The notes: generated by a model from the sequence alone, not told the origin. DNA of 48,953 nt from Acidobacterium sp. (GCA_003166955.1 PMUI01000111.1:84199-133151), one strand, 5' to 3'; counted from the stretch's first letter, positions 18,452 through 27,608 are shown. Program-made: numbers and translations.

Positions 18452-19011
18452 AGCAGCGGATGGCGGATAGCGGACAGCGTTCAGAAGCGCAAGAACTGCG
18501 GGCGGTGCGGGTTTGGCTGGCGGTGTTCATGGTGGGACTGGTGGTGAGCGGGTTGACGGCGTTTCCGCTGCGGACGGAGGTGCGGTGGCTGGATGCGGTG
18601 GTTCACTCGCATGCGGTGCGGCCGGTTGCGGAGCGGGTGCGGCTGGTGGCGTGGGTCGATCGCGTGGATGAGGCTCTCGAGCAGATGGGCGCGCAGTATC
18701 CGTTTCTGCAGTACGGGACTGACTGGCTGGCGTTCGCGCATTTGGCGATTGCGGTGGCGTTCATCGGGCCGTGGCGGGATCCGGTGCGGAACCGTTGGGT
18801 GATCACGTTTGGGTTGATTGCGTGCGCGGGGGTGGTGCCGCTGGCGCTGATTGCAGGCGCGGTGCGGGGGATTCCCATGGCGTGGCGGCTGGTGGATTGC
18901 AGCTTTGGCGTGTTTGGCTGTGTGCCGCTGCTGATGGCGCGGCGGCATGTGCAGTGGATGGAGTCAGCGGGCAGCGGGGAGCAGCTGGTCTCCGCTCGTC
19001 AGAGGAAATAA
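18448..19011 (+). CDS. Small multi-pass membrane protein of the prenyltransferase/radical SAM operon
   Basis: Function unknown; 187 residues. It begins with repeat-encoded MKQRMADSGQRSEAQELRAV, then hydrophobic segments VWLAVFMVGLVVSGLTAFPL, WLAFAHLAIAVAFIGPW, WVITFGLIACAGVVPLALIA and LVDCSFGVFGCVPLLMA, giving four predicted helices. A conserved-looking polar loop lies between helices 1 and 2 (HSHAVRPVAERVRLVAWVDR). ATG 18448 overlaps the radical SAM stop (ATGA), so translation is coupled and the three genes probably act together. Possible roles are membrane anchoring of the pathway or handling of a lipid product; nothing in the sequence decides this. Confidence 0.8.
   Translation: MKQRMADSGQRSEAQELRAVRVWLAVFMVGLVVSGLTAFPLRTEVRWLDAVVHSHAVRPVAERVRLVAWVDRVDEALEQMGAQYPFLQYGTDWLAFAHLAIAVAFIGPWRDPVRNRWVITFGLIACAGVVPLALIAGAVRGIPMAWRLVDCSFGVFGCVPLLMARRHVQWMESAGSGEQLVSARQRK
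18455..18489 (+). repeat. Heptad array translated at the N-terminus of the membrane protein
   Basis: agcggat, ggcggat, agcggac, agcgttc, agaagcg, starting a few bases after the ATG. Encodes RMADSGQRS. Confidence 0.75.
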
Positions 19012-19037
19012 TGCTGTCGCCCGCTTGTGATTTTTTT

Positions 19038-19113
19038 CGGCTGCTTTGCGACTGCCACTGCACGAAAAGCAAATGCAAAAGCAGCCGCAGGTCCTTCGCT
19101 ACGCTCAGGATGA
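19038..19113 (+). repeat. Hairpin joined to a CTCAGGATGAC repeat
   Basis: CGGCTGCTTTGC at 19038 pairs with GCAAAAGCAGCCG at 19075-19087 with one bulge; GGTCCTTCGCTACGCTCAGGATGACAAC follows directly (split here: GGTCCTTCGCTACG then CTCAGGATGACAAC). A T-run precedes the hairpin, so it is not a forward terminator. Confidence 0.55.
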
Positions 19114-19141
19114 CAACTTGAAAACAAGGACGACAGATTGG

Positions 19142-21583
19142 CTATTGAGCGCGGAGGGCTTCTGTTGGGTTGACGGCAGCTGCGCGGCGGGCGGGGATGT
19201 AGCAGGCGGCGAGCGCGACTAAAACCAGGACTACGGCGACGGCGGCGAAGGTGAGTGGGTCGTGGGGCGTGACTCCGTAGAGCTGGGCGGCGATGAGGCG
19301 GGTGAGCGCGGACGCGAGAAAGAGGCCGAGAGCGACGCCGAGGAGAGCCATGGTCGCGCCCTGGCGGAGGATGAGGTGGAGGACATCGCGACGCTGCGCG
19401 CCGAGCGCCATGCGGACTCCGATTTCGCGCGTGCGCTCGCCTACCAGATACGAGATGACGCCGTAGATGCCGATGGAGGCGAGGCCGAGGGCGAGGACGG
19501 CGAAAAAGGCGAGAAGGATCATGGCGAGGCGGCGGGCGGCGAAGGAGCGGGCGATGACGCCGTTCATGGTCTCGACGGAGTAGATGATTTCACCGGGATC
19601 GACCTGGGCGACGGCGGTGCGGACCGGAGCCATGATGGCGGTGGGATCGTCGTGTGTGCGGATAACGACGGCGACGCCATTGGCGACGAGGGCCATGAGC
19701 TTGGGCGGCAGCTGCATGAACGGGTAGAAGAACTGGGCTTCGATAGCGGATTTCGGATCGTTGCCGGGACCCCATTGCTTGAGGTGGCCGATGACGCCGA
19801 CGATTTCGGCCTCGGTGTCGAACTGGGCGATGTGGATGTGTTGGCCGATGGGGTCGCTCTGGGGGAAGTCGGTGCGGGCGAGAACGTCGTCGATATCGAC
19901 GACGGTGGGGGCGTGTTCGTCGTCGTGGTCGGCGATGAAACGACCGCGGATGAGATTGATGCCCATGGCGGGCCGGAAGCCAGACTCGACGAGGTAGAAC
20001 ATGGCGGGATGCATGTCGTTATCGTTGTCGGGCTTCGGCTCGCCTTCGATCCAGAAGGGTAAGGCGGAGTCGTGGATCATGGGGCGGGAGCCGAGGGTGA
20101 CGGAGACGGCTTCAACACCGGGGATGGCGCGCATGGCGGCATCGAAGCGGCGGAGGCGTGCGCGGGTTTCCGCAGCGGTGGTTTTGGAGTTGGCGGGCAG
20201 GGAGACGGAGAAGGTGATGGCGTGGTCGGGGCGGTAGCCTGGATCGACGCGCCAGAGGGCGGCGAAGGAGCGCAGCATGAGCCCGGCGCCGATGAGGAGG
20301 ACGAGGGCGAGGGCGAGCTGGACGGCGACAAAGATTCCCTGGAGGCGATGACGCGCGTGACTGGAGCCGCGGCCGGTTGTGCGCAGGATTTCCTGCAGGC
20401 TTGCGCGTGAGGTGCGGAGGGCGGGAGCGAGTCCGAAGAGGATACCGGCGAGGAGCGAGACGGCGAGGGTGAAGAGGAGAACGCGGGCGTCGATGGAGAC
20501 GCTGGTGGCGCGGGGTAGCTCCGCGGGGAGGGCAGCGACGATGGCTTTGGTGGCGAGGAAGGCGAGGGCGAGCCCGAGGAGACTGCCGGTAGCGGCGAGG
20601 AGAGTGCTTTCGGTGAGGAGCTGGCGGATGAGACGCGTGCGGCTGGCTCCGAGTGCGGAGCGGATGGCGAATTCGCCGGAGCGTGAGGCGGAGCGAGCGA
20701 GGAGAAGGCTGGCGACGTTGGCGCAGGCGATGAGCAGGAGGAATCCGACAGCGGCGAGGAGGACAAGCAGGACGGGCTGCACGTTGCCGACGATGTCTTC
20801 CTTCATGGACACGAGCGTGATGCCGACGTCTTTGTCAGCTTCCGGATAAAGGACGGCGAGGTTGCGCGCGATGGAGTCCATGTCGGCGCGAGCCTGGGCG
20901 AGCGAGACGCCGGGCTTCAGGCGGCCGACGGCGTGGGCGCTCATGTCGACGCGGCGATCGCGGAAAGAAGGATCGGTCCACTGGCCGATGGGGATGTAGA
21001 CGTCGCGATCGACTCCGTAGAAGAGGAAGCTGGCGGGGAGGATGCCGGCGACGGTGTAGTCGACGCCATTGAGAGTGATGGGCTGGCCGAGGATGGCGGG
21101 CGAGCCGCCGAACTGGCGATGCCAGAAGGCGTCGCTGAGGAGCGCGACGGGCGCGGCGCCGAGGAGGTCGTCGTCAGGATTGAAGTCACGGCCGAGTGCG
21201 GGATGGACGCCGAGGGTGGAGAGGAACTGCGCTGAGATCATGGAGCCGTTGAGGCGCTCAGGGCGGGCGGCGCCGGTGAGGTTGTAATCCTCGTGGCGAT
21301 ACATGGCGATGGAGGAGAAGGTGTGGGTCTGGCGCTGCCAGTCGAGGAAGTTGAGATAGCTGATGGGGGCGGTGGGCATGCCGGCGTTGCGCTCGTTGAT
21401 GGCGACAAGCTGTGCGGAGTGCGGATACGGGAGCGGGTTGAGGAGAACGCCGTTGACCACCGAGAAGAGCGCGGTGTTGACGCCGATGGCGAGGGCGAGG
21501 GTGAGGATGGCGATGAGGGCGAAGGCGGGGAAGCGGAGGAGCATGCGGAGAGCGAAGCGGAGGTCCTGCAGCAGAGGGATCAT
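19142..21583 (-). CDS. ADOP-type ABC transporter permease (MacB/FtsX superfamily)
   Basis: Large permease of the type multiplied in acidobacteria, thought to work with MacB-like ATPases in export. Length 813 residues. N-terminal TM helix (PAFALIAILTLALAIGVNTA), a periplasmic MacB-like core (about 50-260), an FtsX triplet of helices (VLLVLLAAVGFLLLIACANV onward), a second periplasmic part, and a second FtsX block (AMILLAFFAVLALGLASIGI; GERTREIGVRMALGAQRRDV) ending CYIPARRAAAVNPTEALRAQ. The ATG at 21583 (MIPLLQDLRFALRML) has GAGG seven bases upstream. The open frame continues to 22048 but crosses the divergent promoter region and PadR antisense, so it is not used. No ATPase gene is adjacent. 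Confidence 0.92.
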   Translation of the reverse strand: MIPLLQDLRFALRMLLRFPAFALIAILTLALAIGVNTALFSVVNGVLLNPLPYPHSAQLVAINERNAGMPTAPISYLNFLDWQRQTHTFSSIAMYRHEDYNLTGAARPERLNGSMISAQFLSTLGVHPALGRDFNPDDDLLGAAPVALLSDAFWHRQFGGSPAILGQPITLNGVDYTVAGILPASFLFYGVDRDVYIPIGQWTDPSFRDRRVDMSAHAVGRLKPGVSLAQARADMDSIARNLAVLYPEADKDVGITLVSMKEDIVGNVQPVLLVLLAAVGFLLLIACANVASLLLARSASRSGEFAIRSALGASRTRLIRQLLTESTLLAATGSLLGLALAFLATKAIVAALPAELPRATSVSIDARVLLFTLAVSLLAGILFGLAPALRTSRASLQEILRTTGRGSSHARHRLQGIFVAVQLALALVLLIGAGLMLRSFAALWRVDPGYRPDHAITFSVSLPANSKTTAAETRARLRRFDAAMRAIPGVEAVSVTLGSRPMIHDSALPFWIEGEPKPDNDNDMHPAMFYLVESGFRPAMGINLIRGRFIADHDDEHAPTVVDIDDVLARTDFPQSDPIGQHIHIAQFDTEAEIVGVIGHLKQWGPGNDPKSAIEAQFFYPFMQLPPKLMALVANGVAVVIRTHDDPTAIMAPVRTAVAQVDPGEIIYSVETMNGVIARSFAARRLAMILLAFFAVLALGLASIGIYGVISYLVGERTREIGVRMALGAQRRDVLHLILRQGATMALLGVALGLFLASALTRLIAAQLYGVTPHDPLTFAAVAVVLVLVALAACYIPARRAAAVNPTEALRAQ

Positions 21584-21833
21584 CGGGGCGCCTCGGGAGT
21601 GGGGATTTCTGATTGTAGGGAATTTTAGAGGGCGACGGGATTGGATTTGGGACGGAAGGGAGAGTGGGAGGGACGAATGGCCGGGTGAAGAAAGCGCTTC
21701 GTGCGGTTTCTGGAGTTGTGCTAATCCCACCCTGCTGTCTGGAACGATGCATCCTTGTTTGCGTACCCCTTGACAATCGACAAGAGAGTGGGAGATGCTT
21801 TGGGAATTCTGTTGTCGAACGTCGAGGGGAACA

Positions 21834-22163
21834 ATGCCGCCATCCGCAGATTTGCTGCAGGGAACGCTGGACATGCTGGTTCTGAAATCGATTGCGTTGA
21901 AGCCGGAGCATGGGTGGGCGATCGCGCAGAGGATCCAGCAGGTTTCGAATGAGGTACTGCAGGTGGGGCAGGGGTCGCTGTATCCGGCGCTGCATCGGCT
22001 GGCGTACAAGGGGTGGATTCGCGCGCAGTGGGGCGCGTCGGAGAACAACCGGCGGGCGCGGTTCTATTCACTGACGGCGGCAGGGCGCAGGCAGCTGGAG
22101 GCGGAGCTGGTGAACTGGGCGCGGCTGACGGGGGCCGTGAATCTGGTGCTGGAACGGATTTGA
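21834..22163 (+). CDS. PadR-family transcriptional regulator
   Basis: Repressor with a winged helix and a C-terminal dimer helix; 109 residues. Core ADLLQGTLDMLVLKSIALKP, EHGWAIAQRIQQVSNEVLQV, GQGSLYPALHRLAYKGWIRA and RRARFYSLTAAGRRQLEAEL is the standard PadR/ADOP-associated type. ATG 21834 follows GAGGGG; TTGACA at 21770-21775 is a likely -35. It lies between two divergent permease genes and probably controls the one downstream, possibly both. Such PadR-permease pairs are typical of acidobacterial genomes. The stop codon runs straight into a heptad array. Confidence 0.92.
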   Translation: MPPSADLLQGTLDMLVLKSIALKPEHGWAIAQRIQQVSNEVLQVGQGSLYPALHRLAYKGWIRAQWGASENNRRARFYSLTAAGRRQLEAELVNWARLTGAVNLVLERI

Positions 22164-22196
22164 AAGCTGGAAGCCGGAAGCTGGAAGCTGAAAGCC
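22162..22196 (+). repeat. Heptad array gaaagct/ggaagcc between padR and the permease gene
   Basis: gaaagct, ggaagcc, ggaagct, ggaagct, gaaagcc, beginning inside the PadR stop codon. Confidence 0.7.
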
Positions 22197-22248
22197 GATG
22201 GCGGTTGGTTGGTGGCGAGTCTGGCTACCAGGAGATGAGTGGCAGGCG

Positions 22249-24981
22249 ATGGGCGAGATTTGGGCGCGGGTGAAATTCTTCTTCACGGGCAAGCGGCGGC
22301 GTGAGGTGGATGAGGAGATCGCGTTTCATCTTGAGCGTCAGGTGGAAGCCAATATCGCGGCCGGGATGCCGGTGGCGGAGGCGAGGAGACAGGCGATGAT
22401 TGCATTCGGGAGCCGGGAGAGCGCGCGGGAGGAATGCCGCGAGGAGCGGCCGTCGTGGCGGGTGGAAAACTTGTGGCGCGATGTACGGTATGGGATTCGG
22501 GGGCTGGGGCGGAATCCTGGATTTGCGACGGTGGCGGTGCTGACCCTGGCGCTGGCGATTGGGCTGAACACCACGATTTTCAGTTTGCTGGATCAGGCGC
22601 TGATGCAGGCGCTGCCCGTGAGCGCGCCGGATGAATTGGTGGTGCTGAGTTTTGCGGGGAGCCATCCGGGGCATACCCATTCCGATGGCGGGAACAGCCC
22701 GGGTCAGGCGCACGAGTTTTCGTATCCGATGTACAAGGACCTGCGCGATAAGAACACGGTGTTCAGCGGGTTGATTGCCGCGGCTCCGACCATGGTTGGA
22801 GTGACGTGGAATAACCACGCGGAGAGCGTGGGCGCGGAGATGGTGAGCGGGAACTATTTCGAGGTTCTTGGCGTGCAGCCGGCGGTGGGGCGCTTGTTGG
22901 TGGCGAGCGATGAGACGGTGGGGGGGGCGAATCCGGTAGCGGTGCTGAGCTTCGACTACTGGAGGACGCATCAGGGAGAGGCTCCGGTAGCGGGGAAGAC
23001 GCTGCTGGTGAACGGGACTCCGTTCACGATTGCGGGCGTGGCGGCACCGGGATTTCACAGCATGGTGTGGGGACGGACGCCCGATATTTTTGTGCCGATC
23101 ACGGAGCAGAGGGTGGTGGAGCCGGACTGGGATTACCTGAACGATCACAGCTCGTACTGGATCGATTTGATTGGGCGGGTGCGGCCGGGGGTGACGGCGG
23201 AAGCGGCGCGGGCTTCACTGAACGGGCTTTTTCTGTCGCTGCGCGAGTCGGAGTTCACACTGCTGCACGACCAGTCGGCGAAGGCGCGGACGGGATTCAT
23301 CACCCAGGCGCACATCAATGTGGATGCGGGAGCGAAGGGATTCTCGCCGCTGCGCGGGGATGTGCAGATGCCGCTGACGATCATGATGGGGATGGTGCTG
23401 CTGGTAATCGCGATGGCGGTGGTGAATGTGGCGAGCCTGTTATTGGTGCGGGCGGCGGGGAGGTCGCAGGAATTCGCGGTGCGGTATGCACTGGGAGCGA
23501 CCAGCGGGCAGGTGCTGCGGCAACTGCTGACGGAGGGTCTGTTGCTGGGCTTTTGCGGAGCGGTTCTGGGCCTGCTGCTCGCGCCCGAGGCGCTGCGTCT
23601 GCTGATTCACCGGATTACGGAAGGGGCGACGGGCGAGTTGCTGCCGTTCACTCCGACGCTGGACTGGCGGGTGCTGGCGTTCACGCTGGGGGTGACGGTG
23701 CTGGCGAGCCTGGTGTTCAGCCTGGCGCCGATGGCGCAGTTCCAGAATCCGAAGCTGGCGGAGGCGATGAAGGAGCGGGGCGGGAGCGGAGGCGGAAGGT
23801 CTCTGCAATTCCGGCGGAGCTGTGTAGCGCTGCAGATCGGCATGAGCCTGCTGCTGCTGGTGGGGGCGGGGCTGTTTGTGCGGACGATTGGGAATTTGCG
23901 GCACGTGGATCCGGGATTTGCGACGGATCATCTGCTGGCGTTCGAACTGGACCCGGCGTTGGCAGGGTATCCGGCGGCGGGGGTCGCGCCGGTGGAGCAG
24001 CGGGCGATCGATGCGATGGCGGCGGAGCCGGGCGTGCGCGGAGTGGGGGCAACGAACGACAGCGATCTGGCGGGAAACGATATTCAGGGCGATGTGCTGG
24101 CGAGCGGGTATACGCCGAAGCCGGACGAAGACTTCGACGTGGAACTGCCGTGGGTGAGCAACGATTATCTGCAGACGCTGGGAGTTCCGCTGGTGGCGGG
24201 GCGGTATTTCAACGAGGGGGATTCGGCGACTTCAGAGAAGGTTGCGGTGGTGAATGAGAAGTTTGTGCAGCACTTCTATATGGGCGATGTGCGCGCGGCG
24301 CTGGGGCATGTGCTAAGCCGGCCGAACCACTCAGGAACAGAGGCGACGATTGTGGGGGTGGTGCGGGACGTGAAGCACGAGAGCGTGCGCGATCCTGCGA
24401 TTGCGACGGAGTACACGCTGTTCACGCAGGCGCCGAAGCAGGCGGGGCTAACGCTGTACGTGCGGACGTGGCAGGCGCCGGATGCGGCGGCAAACAGCAT
24501 TCGCGCGGCTCTATCGGATATCGATACAAAGCTGATTGTGGGGAATTTGCGCACGCTGACAGAGGAAATTGACATGAACCTTATTGCTGAGCGGGTGATT
24601 GCAATGCTGGCGACGGTGTTTGGGGCATTGGCGGCGGTGATGGCGGGGATCGGGCTGTACGGGATCCTGGCGTATTCGACGGCGCAGCGGACGCGGGAGA
24701 TCGGAATCCGGATGGCGCTGGGGGCGCAGCGCGGGACGGTGGTGCGGCTGATTGTGCGCGAGGTGATGATGCTGGCCGGGGGCGCGGTGCTGGTGACGAT
24801 TCCGCTGGCGATGCTTGCGACGCGGGCGGTGCGGAGCCAGCTGTTCGGGGTTTCGATTGCGGACCCGGCGGTGTACGGGGTGGGGATCGTGGTGATTTGC
24901 CTGGTGGCGGGTCTGGCGGGGTTTGTTCCTGCGCGGCGCGCGGCTATGGTGGATCCGGCTCGGGCTTTGCGGACGGAGTAA
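22249..24981 (+). CDS. ADOP-type ABC transporter permease with N-terminal prefix domain
   Basis: Second MacB/FtsX-type permease, about 910 residues. It differs from the divergent paralogue by a soluble permease-prefix domain (REVDEEIAFHLERQVEANIA, then VAEARRQAMIAFGSRE) before the first TM helix (FATVAVLTLALAIGLNTTIF). Then come a periplasmic domain, the FtsX block MVLLVIAMAVVNVASLLLVR, a second periplasmic domain, and the C-terminal block VFGALAAVMAGIGLYGILAY with RTREIGIRMALGAQRGTVVR, ending FVPARRAAMVDPARALRTE. ATG 22249 is preferred because the ATG at 22198 lies against repeat DNA; both are possible and neither has a strong ribosome site. PadR is 85 bp upstream on the same strand, so the two are probably co-transcribed. 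Confidence 0.88.
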   Translation: MGEIWARVKFFFTGKRRREVDEEIAFHLERQVEANIAAGMPVAEARRQAMIAFGSRESAREECREERPSWRVENLWRDVRYGIRGLGRNPGFATVAVLTLALAIGLNTTIFSLLDQALMQALPVSAPDELVVLSFAGSHPGHTHSDGGNSPGQAHEFSYPMYKDLRDKNTVFSGLIAAAPTMVGVTWNNHAESVGAEMVSGNYFEVLGVQPAVGRLLVASDETVGGANPVAVLSFDYWRTHQGEAPVAGKTLLVNGTPFTIAGVAAPGFHSMVWGRTPDIFVPITEQRVVEPDWDYLNDHSSYWIDLIGRVRPGVTAEAARASLNGLFLSLRESEFTLLHDQSAKARTGFITQAHINVDAGAKGFSPLRGDVQMPLTIMMGMVLLVIAMAVVNVASLLLVRAAGRSQEFAVRYALGATSGQVLRQLLTEGLLLGFCGAVLGLLLAPEALRLLIHRITEGATGELLPFTPTLDWRVLAFTLGVTVLASLVFSLAPMAQFQNPKLAEAMKERGGSGGGRSLQFRRSCVALQIGMSLLLLVGAGLFVRTIGNLRHVDPGFATDHLLAFELDPALAGYPAAGVAPVEQRAIDAMAAEPGVRGVGATNDSDLAGNDIQGDVLASGYTPKPDEDFDVELPWVSNDYLQTLGVPLVAGRYFNEGDSATSEKVAVVNEKFVQHFYMGDVRAALGHVLSRPNHSGTEATIVGVVRDVKHESVRDPAIATEYTLFTQAPKQAGLTLYVRTWQAPDAAANSIRAALSDIDTKLIVGNLRTLTEEIDMNLIAERVIAMLATVFGALAAVMAGIGLYGILAYSTAQRTREIGIRMALGAQRGTVVRLIVREVMMLAGGAVLVTIPLAMLATRAVRSQLFGVSIADPAVYGVGIVVICLVAGLAGFVPARRAAMVDPARALRTE

Positions 24982-25322
24982 ACGCAGGGTACAGGGTGCA
25001 GAGAGGCGGTTAGCCTTTCGACAAGCTCAGGGCAGGCTGTTCAGGGGTCGGGGCTGGGTTGGCGGTTGCTGCGGTGCGGCCGATTAGCGCAAACGCCAGC
25101 AGGAAGGCTGCGCCGATCCGGGATGACAGATTTTTCTTTCCTATTGAGATTGGTGGTAGTTCCAGCACACGAGCCGCTTGGCTGGTTGGGAGTTGCGGTA
25201 TCCCACCCTGCTCGCGCCAAAAGCCGCGCGACCAGGATGGGGCACCGGGCTTCGTGCCAGGTTGGGAGAGTTCCGCCCAGTTCGTCTTCCGAGACAGGCT
25301 TATTTTGTAACAGAGGTGGTTG
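24982..25322. other. Intergenic region between permease and M28 peptidase, repeats only
   Basis: No gene. It contains a heptad array agggtac/agggtgc (24987-25007), CCTTTCGACAAGCTCAGGGC (25013-25032), CCGGGATGACAGATTTTTC (25117-25135), and a palindromic element (25202-25249). The genes on both sides end here (convergent). Confidence 0.6.
25202..25249 (+). repeat. Palindromic CCCACC...GGGGCACC element, copy 8
   Basis: CCCACCCTGCTCGCGCC, AAAAG, CCGCGCGACCAGG, ATGGGGCACCGGG. Confidence 0.8.
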
Positions 25323-27488
25323 CTATTTCGTGATGGAGTCGAGGGTGGTGGCGGCTCGATTGATGGCTTCGGTCAGGACTGTCATTTGGGATTGGGCTCT
25401 GGCTGTGTCTTTGGCGTCGAGGGCTTCGTTGACCCCTGGGATCACGACCGCTGCGTAGCCGGTGTATTCGCCGGGGGCGTAGATGGTGTGCTTGAACCAG
25501 GGGCGGTTGGGGAGGCCTGGCTCGGAGAGGAAGTCGCCTTCTACGGCGCGGAGTTGGGTGTTGAGAGCGGCCAGCGCCTGGGTTGAGCCGGAGGTGGCCT
25601 GCTGCTGTTTGTCGCGGACTTTCTGGGCGAGGTCGGTGAATTTTTGCGCTGCGGCTTTGGCCTGGGAGAAGTCGAGGCCGGTGAGGTTGCCGTCTTTGGC
25701 TTTCTTTTCGGCGGCATCGAGGTAGGCGGAGATTTCCTTGCCGTAGGTGACGTAGTCGTAGGGGAGCACGTCCGTGTCGGCCATGCGGACGACGAGGAGG
25801 CCGAAGACGCGGGCCATCTGCTGCTCGTAGACGAAGGTCGGGTCGGCGTTCATGGTGAACCAGGCATAGTTATCGAAGACGGAGTGGTAGACGCCGTAGG
25901 GTCCGCCGGAGCCGATGTCGGAGGAGGGGACGCCGAGGTGCTGGATGAAGGGGGTGAAGTCGGAGCCGGAGCCGAGGTCGCCGACGTTGACGTCGGTATC
26001 GGTGTGGGCGTTGCCGCGGGCGCCGTGTTCTTCGACGCCGTTGGTATTGCGGTGGCGGGCGGCCTCGGCCTGGTTCTTCTTCCACTGGTCGTAGACGGTG
26101 CCGCCTTTGGGACTGGGCACGGATTTGGTGACGTCGCGGATGAATTCTTTGAGTGAGGGGACGGCAGAGGCTTCGAAGTTGGGGCCGGAGACGCCGACGT
26201 CGGTATTGAAGTAGGCGACAGCGTGGGCTAACTGGTTGGCGTGGTCTTCGGCCCATTCGGTGGAGCCGATGAGGCCTTCTTCTTCGGCATCCCAGGAGCA
26301 GAAGACGATTTTGCGTTTTGGTTTCCAGCCGGATTTCAGCAGTGCGCCGACGCCGTGGACGGCTTCGAGCATGGCGGCGGTGCCACTGTTGGGGTCGACT
26401 GCGCCGTAGACCCAGGCGTCGCGATGATTGCCGGCGACGACCCACTCATCGGGGAAATCTGTGCCGGGCACGGTGCCGATGACGTCCCAGATGGTGGAGT
26501 ACTCATAGTCCATTTTGAGGAGCAGGTGGACTTTGGCGCCGGGACCGATGTGGTACGTGAAGGGGAGCGCGCCCTGCCATTCGCGAGGAGCATCGGGGCC
26601 ACCGAGGTGCTCGAGGATGGGCGAGGCGTCGTGATAGCTGAGGGGCTCGGAGGGAATTTTGGGGAGGCTGACGACGTCTTCTGGTTTGAGCCGCTGGGAT
26701 TCAGGCAGGTCGGGGCGCGAGGCGATGCCGGGGGTGAGGGCGTCGCCGGGATATTTGAACATGAACTGGACGGATCCGCGCTGGACTGCGGTTGCGGGGC
26801 GGTAAGGGCCCTTGGGGTACATGTCGCCGCGGTAGTAGCCGTCGTCGGCGGGGTCGGAGTAGATGAGTACGCCAGCTGCTCCCTGCTGCTGGGCGATGTA
26901 GACCTTGACGCCGCGGAAATTGCCGCCGTAGCGCACGAGGACGATTTTTCCTTTGAGGTCGACGCCGAGGTCTTTGAGCTTCTGGAAGTCTTCGGGGCGG
27001 CCGTAGTTGGCGTAGACGACTTCGGCGGTGACGTCGCCGGAGGGAGAGGAGCCGTTGAAGGCGGGGGTGACGCGGGGATCATCCTGGAAGGGGTCGTTGC
27101 CGTCGACGTGTTCGCGGACGGGACCGGTCATGAGGAGTTTGCCGTCGGCGTCCCAGGCTTCGACTTTGACTTCTTTGGGCATGTTGAGCCAGGCCTTGTA
27201 GGGGACGATGGTGGTCTCGAGGCCGGCCTCTTTGAATTTTTGGGCGACGTACTCGGCGGTCTTGCGGTCTTCAGGCGAGGCGGCGATGTGGGGCTCGGCA
27301 GTGAGGGCCTTGAGTTCTTCGCCGGCGAGTTTGGCGTCGGGGACGGCGAGGAAGGTTTGTTCGGTGTGCGCTTCTTCCGTGGGGAAGTCTTTGTAGCCGG
27401 AGACGGTGGGGGTGGTGGGCGACGTTTGGGCGGCGAGGAAGAAGAGGGTGGGGAGGAGGAACGAGGCGAAGAGGGCGGGGACGCGCAT
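25323..27488 (-). CDS. Exported M28B metallopeptidase, glutamate carboxypeptidase II-like
   Basis: Di-zinc exopeptidase releasing C-terminal residues from peptides, in the periplasm or outside. Length 721 residues. Signal peptide (ALFASFLLPTLFFLAAQ), PA domain (about 120-300; VYANYGRPEDFQKLKDLGVD), peptidase domain with the ligands His and Asp in AGNHRDAWVYGAVDPNSG, Glu-Glu in CSWDAEEEGLIGS, Asp in YFNTDVGVSG, and His in YGVYHSVFDNYAWF. A C-terminal transferrin-receptor-type dimerisation domain follows. All metal ligands of the GCPII family are present. The ATG at 27488 is preferred; it has no ribosome site because a heptad array begins one base upstream, and the frame is open to 27626 through repeat DNA. 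Confidence 0.92.
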   Translation of the reverse strand: MRVPALFASFLLPTLFFLAAQTSPTTPTVSGYKDFPTEEAHTEQTFLAVPDAKLAGEELKALTAEPHIAASPEDRKTAEYVAQKFKEAGLETTIVPYKAWLNMPKEVKVEAWDADGKLLMTGPVREHVDGNDPFQDDPRVTPAFNGSSPSGDVTAEVVYANYGRPEDFQKLKDLGVDLKGKIVLVRYGGNFRGVKVYIAQQQGAAGVLIYSDPADDGYYRGDMYPKGPYRPATAVQRGSVQFMFKYPGDALTPGIASRPDLPESQRLKPEDVVSLPKIPSEPLSYHDASPILEHLGGPDAPREWQGALPFTYHIGPGAKVHLLLKMDYEYSTIWDVIGTVPGTDFPDEWVVAGNHRDAWVYGAVDPNSGTAAMLEAVHGVGALLKSGWKPKRKIVFCSWDAEEEGLIGSTEWAEDHANQLAHAVAYFNTDVGVSGPNFEASAVPSLKEFIRDVTKSVPSPKGGTVYDQWKKNQAEAARHRNTNGVEEHGARGNAHTDTDVNVGDLGSGSDFTPFIQHLGVPSSDIGSGGPYGVYHSVFDNYAWFTMNADPTFVYEQQMARVFGLLVVRMADTDVLPYDYVTYGKEISAYLDAAEKKAKDGNLTGLDFSQAKAAAQKFTDLAQKVRDKQQQATSGSTQALAALNTQLRAVEGDFLSEPGLPNRPWFKHTIYAPGEYTGYAAVVIPGVNEALDAKDTARAQSQMTVLTEAINRAATTLDSITK

Positions 27489-27530
27489 GGAGTACAGGGT
27501 ACAGGGTGGAGGGTGGAGGGTACAGGGTGC
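27489..27530 (+). repeat. Heptad array agggtac/agggtgg abutting the M28 start codon
   Basis: ggagtac, agggtac, agggtgg, agggtgg, agggtac, agggtgc. A second array of acaggag units follows at 27547-27570. Confidence 0.75.
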
Positions 27531-27608
27531 AGAAAAACGGAGCGACAGAAACAGGAGACAGGAGTGAGGAGACTGTGATTCTGGATCGGCGCGTGGAGAG
27601 TGGGGTAT

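Noticed and set aside
19020-19087. Terminator after the membrane protein gene at 19011
   Set aside because: The T-run precedes the hairpin instead of following it, so it cannot act as a forward intrinsic terminator.
21726-21740. Further palindromic element upstream of padR
   Set aside because: Only the left arm (CCCACCCTGCTGTC) is present; no matching right arm or GGGGCACC flank.
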